Assembly: GCA_026989475.1 (NCBI GenBank)
Contig: JALSJG010000027.1
Location: 1 to 5,789, forward strand
DNA length: 5,789 nt
Reading direction: 5' to 3'
Source of the DNA: Thermaceae bacterium
GTDB lineage: Bacteria > Deinococcota > Deinococci > Deinococcales > Marinithermaceae
This document shows, piece by piece, positions 3,872 to 5,789 of the stretch. The notes below the pieces were generated by a model. The model was not told the origin of the DNA and did no database searches. It saw only the letters and a program-made list of their open reading frames with translations. Position 1 is the stretch's first letter. Every line of letters begins with the position of its first letter. The translations under genes were made by a program, and so were the position numbers.

Positions 3872-5789
3872 ATGATTCGCACGGTCGCGCTCGTCGGGCA
3901 CAGCCAAAGCGGAAAGACCACCTTAGGCGAGGCGATGCTCTACCTTACCGGAGGCAAGGACCGGATGGGAACGGTGGAGGAGGGCACCACCACCTCGGAC
4001 TACACCCCCGAGGAAAAGGCCCACCACTTCTCGATCCGAACCGCGGTTTTGCCCCTCGACTACAAGGAGCACAAGATCTTTGTTCTCGACACCCCGGGCT
4101 ACGCAGACTTCGTCACCGCGATCCGCGGAGCCTTGACCGCCGCCGACGGGGCGCTGGTCACGGTAAGCGCCCCAGACGGCGTGCAGATCGGCACCGAACG
4201 GGCGTGGACGGTGGCCGAGCGGCTCGCGCTCCCCCGCATGGTGGTGGTGACCAAGCTCGACAAGGGCGGGGACTTCTTCGCTCTCCTCGAGGACCTTCGG
4301 CAAACCCTCGGGCACATCCTCCCGGTTCACCTGCCCTGGTACGAGGGCAAGAACTGGGTGGGGCTTTTGGACGTGCTCCATAACCGTGCCTACCGCTACG
4401 GCGAGGGCGGGAAGTACGAAACCACGGAGATCCCCGAGGGCGAGCGGGAAGTAGTGGAGAGGTTCCAAAAGGAGGTGCTCGAGTCCATTGTCGAGACCGA
4501 CGAAAGCCTGCTCGAGGCCTACCTCGAAGGAGGCGAGGTTTCGCCCGACGCCCTGGCCCGCGCCTTCCACGAGGCGGTGCGAAAAGGGCAGCTCTACCCG
4601 GTGGCGATCGCCTCGGGCAAGACGCTGATCGGGGTGGAGCCACTGCTCGACCTGGTACTCGAGGCCATCCCCTCCCCTGCCGAGCGTTTCGGCGAGGGGC
4701 CGCCGCTCGCCAAGGTCTTCAAGGTCCAGGTCGAGCCCTTCGTGGGGCAAGTCGCCTACATTCGCCTCTACCGCGGCGAGCTCAAACCCGGGGACACGCT
4801 TGAAAGCGAGGCCGGCCCGGTGCGCTTCGCCCACCTCTACGTCCCCAAGGGCGCCGAGCTCATCGAGGTGGACCGGGCCGAAGCCGGCTATATCCTGGCC
4901 CTACCCAAGGCGGACGACCTCCACCGAGGCATGGCCCTTTGGAAGGAAAAGAAGGAGGAGGTCCCCACCACCCGCCCGCCCGAGCCCACCACCTTCGTCG
5001 CCCTGGTCCCGGCCGAGAAGACCGACGAGGCCAAGCTCGGCGAAGCGCTGAGGAAGCTCGTCGAGGAGGACCCGATCCTCCGCTTCAAGTACGACGAGGA
5101 GACCGGCGAGATGCAGCTATGGGGCATGGGCGACATGCACCTTGAGTGGGCCAAGGAACGCCTTTCCGACTACGGGGTCGAGGTTGAGCTCAAGCGCCCC
5201 AAGATTCCCTACCGCGAGACCATCCGCAAAAGGGCCGAGGCGCAGGGCAAGTACAAAAAGCAAACCGGCGGCCGCGGCCAGTACGGCGACGTCTGGCTGC
5301 GGCTCGAGCCCAGCCCGGAGTACGCGTTCGTCTGGGAGATCAAGGGCGGGGTCATCCCCACCAAGTACAAAGAGGCGGTGGAGAAGGGCATTAAGGAGGC
5401 GGCCCGATCCGGCGTGCTCGCCGGCTACCCGGTGATGGGGTTCAAGGCCACCGTCTTTGACGGCAGCCACCACGAGGTGGACTCCTCCGACCTCGCCTTC
5501 CAGGTGGCGGCCTCGATGGCTTTCAAGAACACCATGGAAAAGGCCGCCCCCTACCTGCTCGAGCCCGTCTACAAGCTCAAGGTCTTCGTACCCCAGGAGA
5601 AGGTCGGCGACGTGATCTCAGACCTCCAAGGCCGGCGGGGCCGGATCCTCGGCATGGACTCCGAAGGCACGCTCGCGGTGGTGCAGGCGGAGGCGCCGCT
5701 CGCCGAGATCTTGGACTACAGCCGGGCGCTGCGCAGCCTGACCGGCGGCCAGGGGGCTTACAGCCTGGAGTTTTCCCACTACGCCGAGG
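3872..5789 (+). CDS. fusA2: EF-G-2 translational GTPase, C-terminus cut by window edge
   Basis: Paralogue of elongation factor G; ribosome-associated GTPase of the EF-G-2/FusA2 group, whose Thermus member has a known crystal structure and whose cellular role is less clear than that of EF-G. The frame is open for 639 codons to the last base; the family is about 660 long, so about 25 residues are missing. Domains: G domain (1-268), II (about 276-360), III (372-445), IV (447-560, with GGRGQYGDVW at 466-475 and GSHHEVDSSDLAF at 531-543) and V (563 on). GTPase motifs: P-loop GHSQSGKT (9-16), DTPGYADF (73-80), TKLD (127-130) and ASGK (247-250). Three differ from EF-G: the catalytic His of DTPGH is Tyr77, NKxD is TKLD, and the RGIT switch motif is HHFSI (51-55). 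ATG 3872 has a full Shine-Dalgarno. The sequence closely matches my recollection of the Thermus protein. Confidence 0.95.
   Translation, partial: MIRTVALVGHSQSGKTTLGEAMLYLTGGKDRMGTVEEGTTTSDYTPEEKAHHFSIRTAVLPLDYKEHKIFVLDTPGYADFVTAIRGALTAADGALVTVSAPDGVQIGTERAWTVAERLALPRMVVVTKLDKGGDFFALLEDLRQTLGHILPVHLPWYEGKNWVGLLDVLHNRAYRYGEGGKYETTEIPEGEREVVERFQKEVLESIVETDESLLEAYLEGGEVSPDALARAFHEAVRKGQLYPVAIASGKTLIGVEPLLDLVLEAIPSPAERFGEGPPLAKVFKVQVEPFVGQVAYIRLYRGELKPGDTLESEAGPVRFAHLYVPKGAELIEVDRAEAGYILALPKADDLHRGMALWKEKKEEVPTTRPPEPTTFVALVPAEKTDEAKLGEALRKLVEEDPILRFKYDEETGEMQLWGMGDMHLEWAKERLSDYGVEVELKRPKIPYRETIRKRAEAQGKYKKQTGGRGQYGDVWLRLEPSPEYAFVWEIKGGVIPTKYKEAVEKGIKEAARSGVLAGYPVMGFKATVFDGSHHEVDSSDLAFQVAASMAFKNTMEKAAPYLLEPVYKLKVFVPQEKVGDVISDLQGRRGRILGMDSEGTLAVVQAEAPLAEILDYSRALRSLTGGQGAYSLEFSHYAE

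Noticed and set aside
3923..4834. A 303-codon open frame on the minus strand opposite EF-G-2.
   Set aside because: It is the mirror of the EF-G-2 codons in GC-rich DNA: low-complexity composition, no recognisable domain, and no ribosome-binding site of note. The plus-strand frame has unmistakable EF-G motifs throughout.

Overview
The window is ordinary-looking, gene-dense, GC-rich bacterial chromosome with five protein genes plus a sixth running off one edge: a signal peptidase I (cut by the left edge), a Hanks-type protein kinase, citrate synthase, an E1-like MoeB/ThiF/TtuC adenylyltransferase, a JAMM/MPN metalloprotease and an EF-G-2 translational GTPase (cut by the right edge). The EF-G-2 and citrate synthase proteins closely resemble what I remember of the Thermus thermophilus versions. 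GTG starts, scarce Shine-Dalgarno sites and -10 boxes placed for leaderless transcripts also fit Deinococcota, so a member of the Thermaceae (Thermus, Meiothermus, Oceanithermus, Marinithermus or relatives) is the best guess. This is inferred from memory of the families; no search was run.

Layout: lepB (minus, 1-629) and the kinase (plus, 668-1456) diverge from a 38-bp gap. The kinase converges tail to tail on gltA (minus, 1461-2603) with 4 bp between stop codons. gltA is the last gene of a minus-strand run whose order of transcription is JAMM protease (3839 to 3435), moeB-like E1 (3445 to 2639, overlapping the JAMM gene by 11 bp) and gltA (starting 35 bp after the E1 stop, probably with its own promoter). 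EF-G-2 (plus, from 3872) diverges from the JAMM gene, and their -10 boxes overlap. There is no gene-free stretch longer than about 40 bp, and I see no RNA gene, mobile element, CRISPR array or long repeat.

Functional links: the overlapping E1-like enzyme and JAMM protease form a compact ubiquitin-like/sulfur-carrier module. In Thermus one E1 (TtuC) activates the sulfur carriers for tRNA 2-thiouridine, thiamine and molybdopterin, and the carrier TtuB can also be attached to proteins. A JAMM protease made together with the E1 would be suited to trimming or removing such carriers. No carrier gene lies in the window. Citrate synthase (TCA cycle entry), signal peptidase I (export) and EF-G-2 (translation) look like housekeeping neighbours. 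The points most worth a second look are the altered GTPase motifs of EF-G-2, the DFD kinase, the E1-JAMM pair, and the two compact divergent promoter regions.
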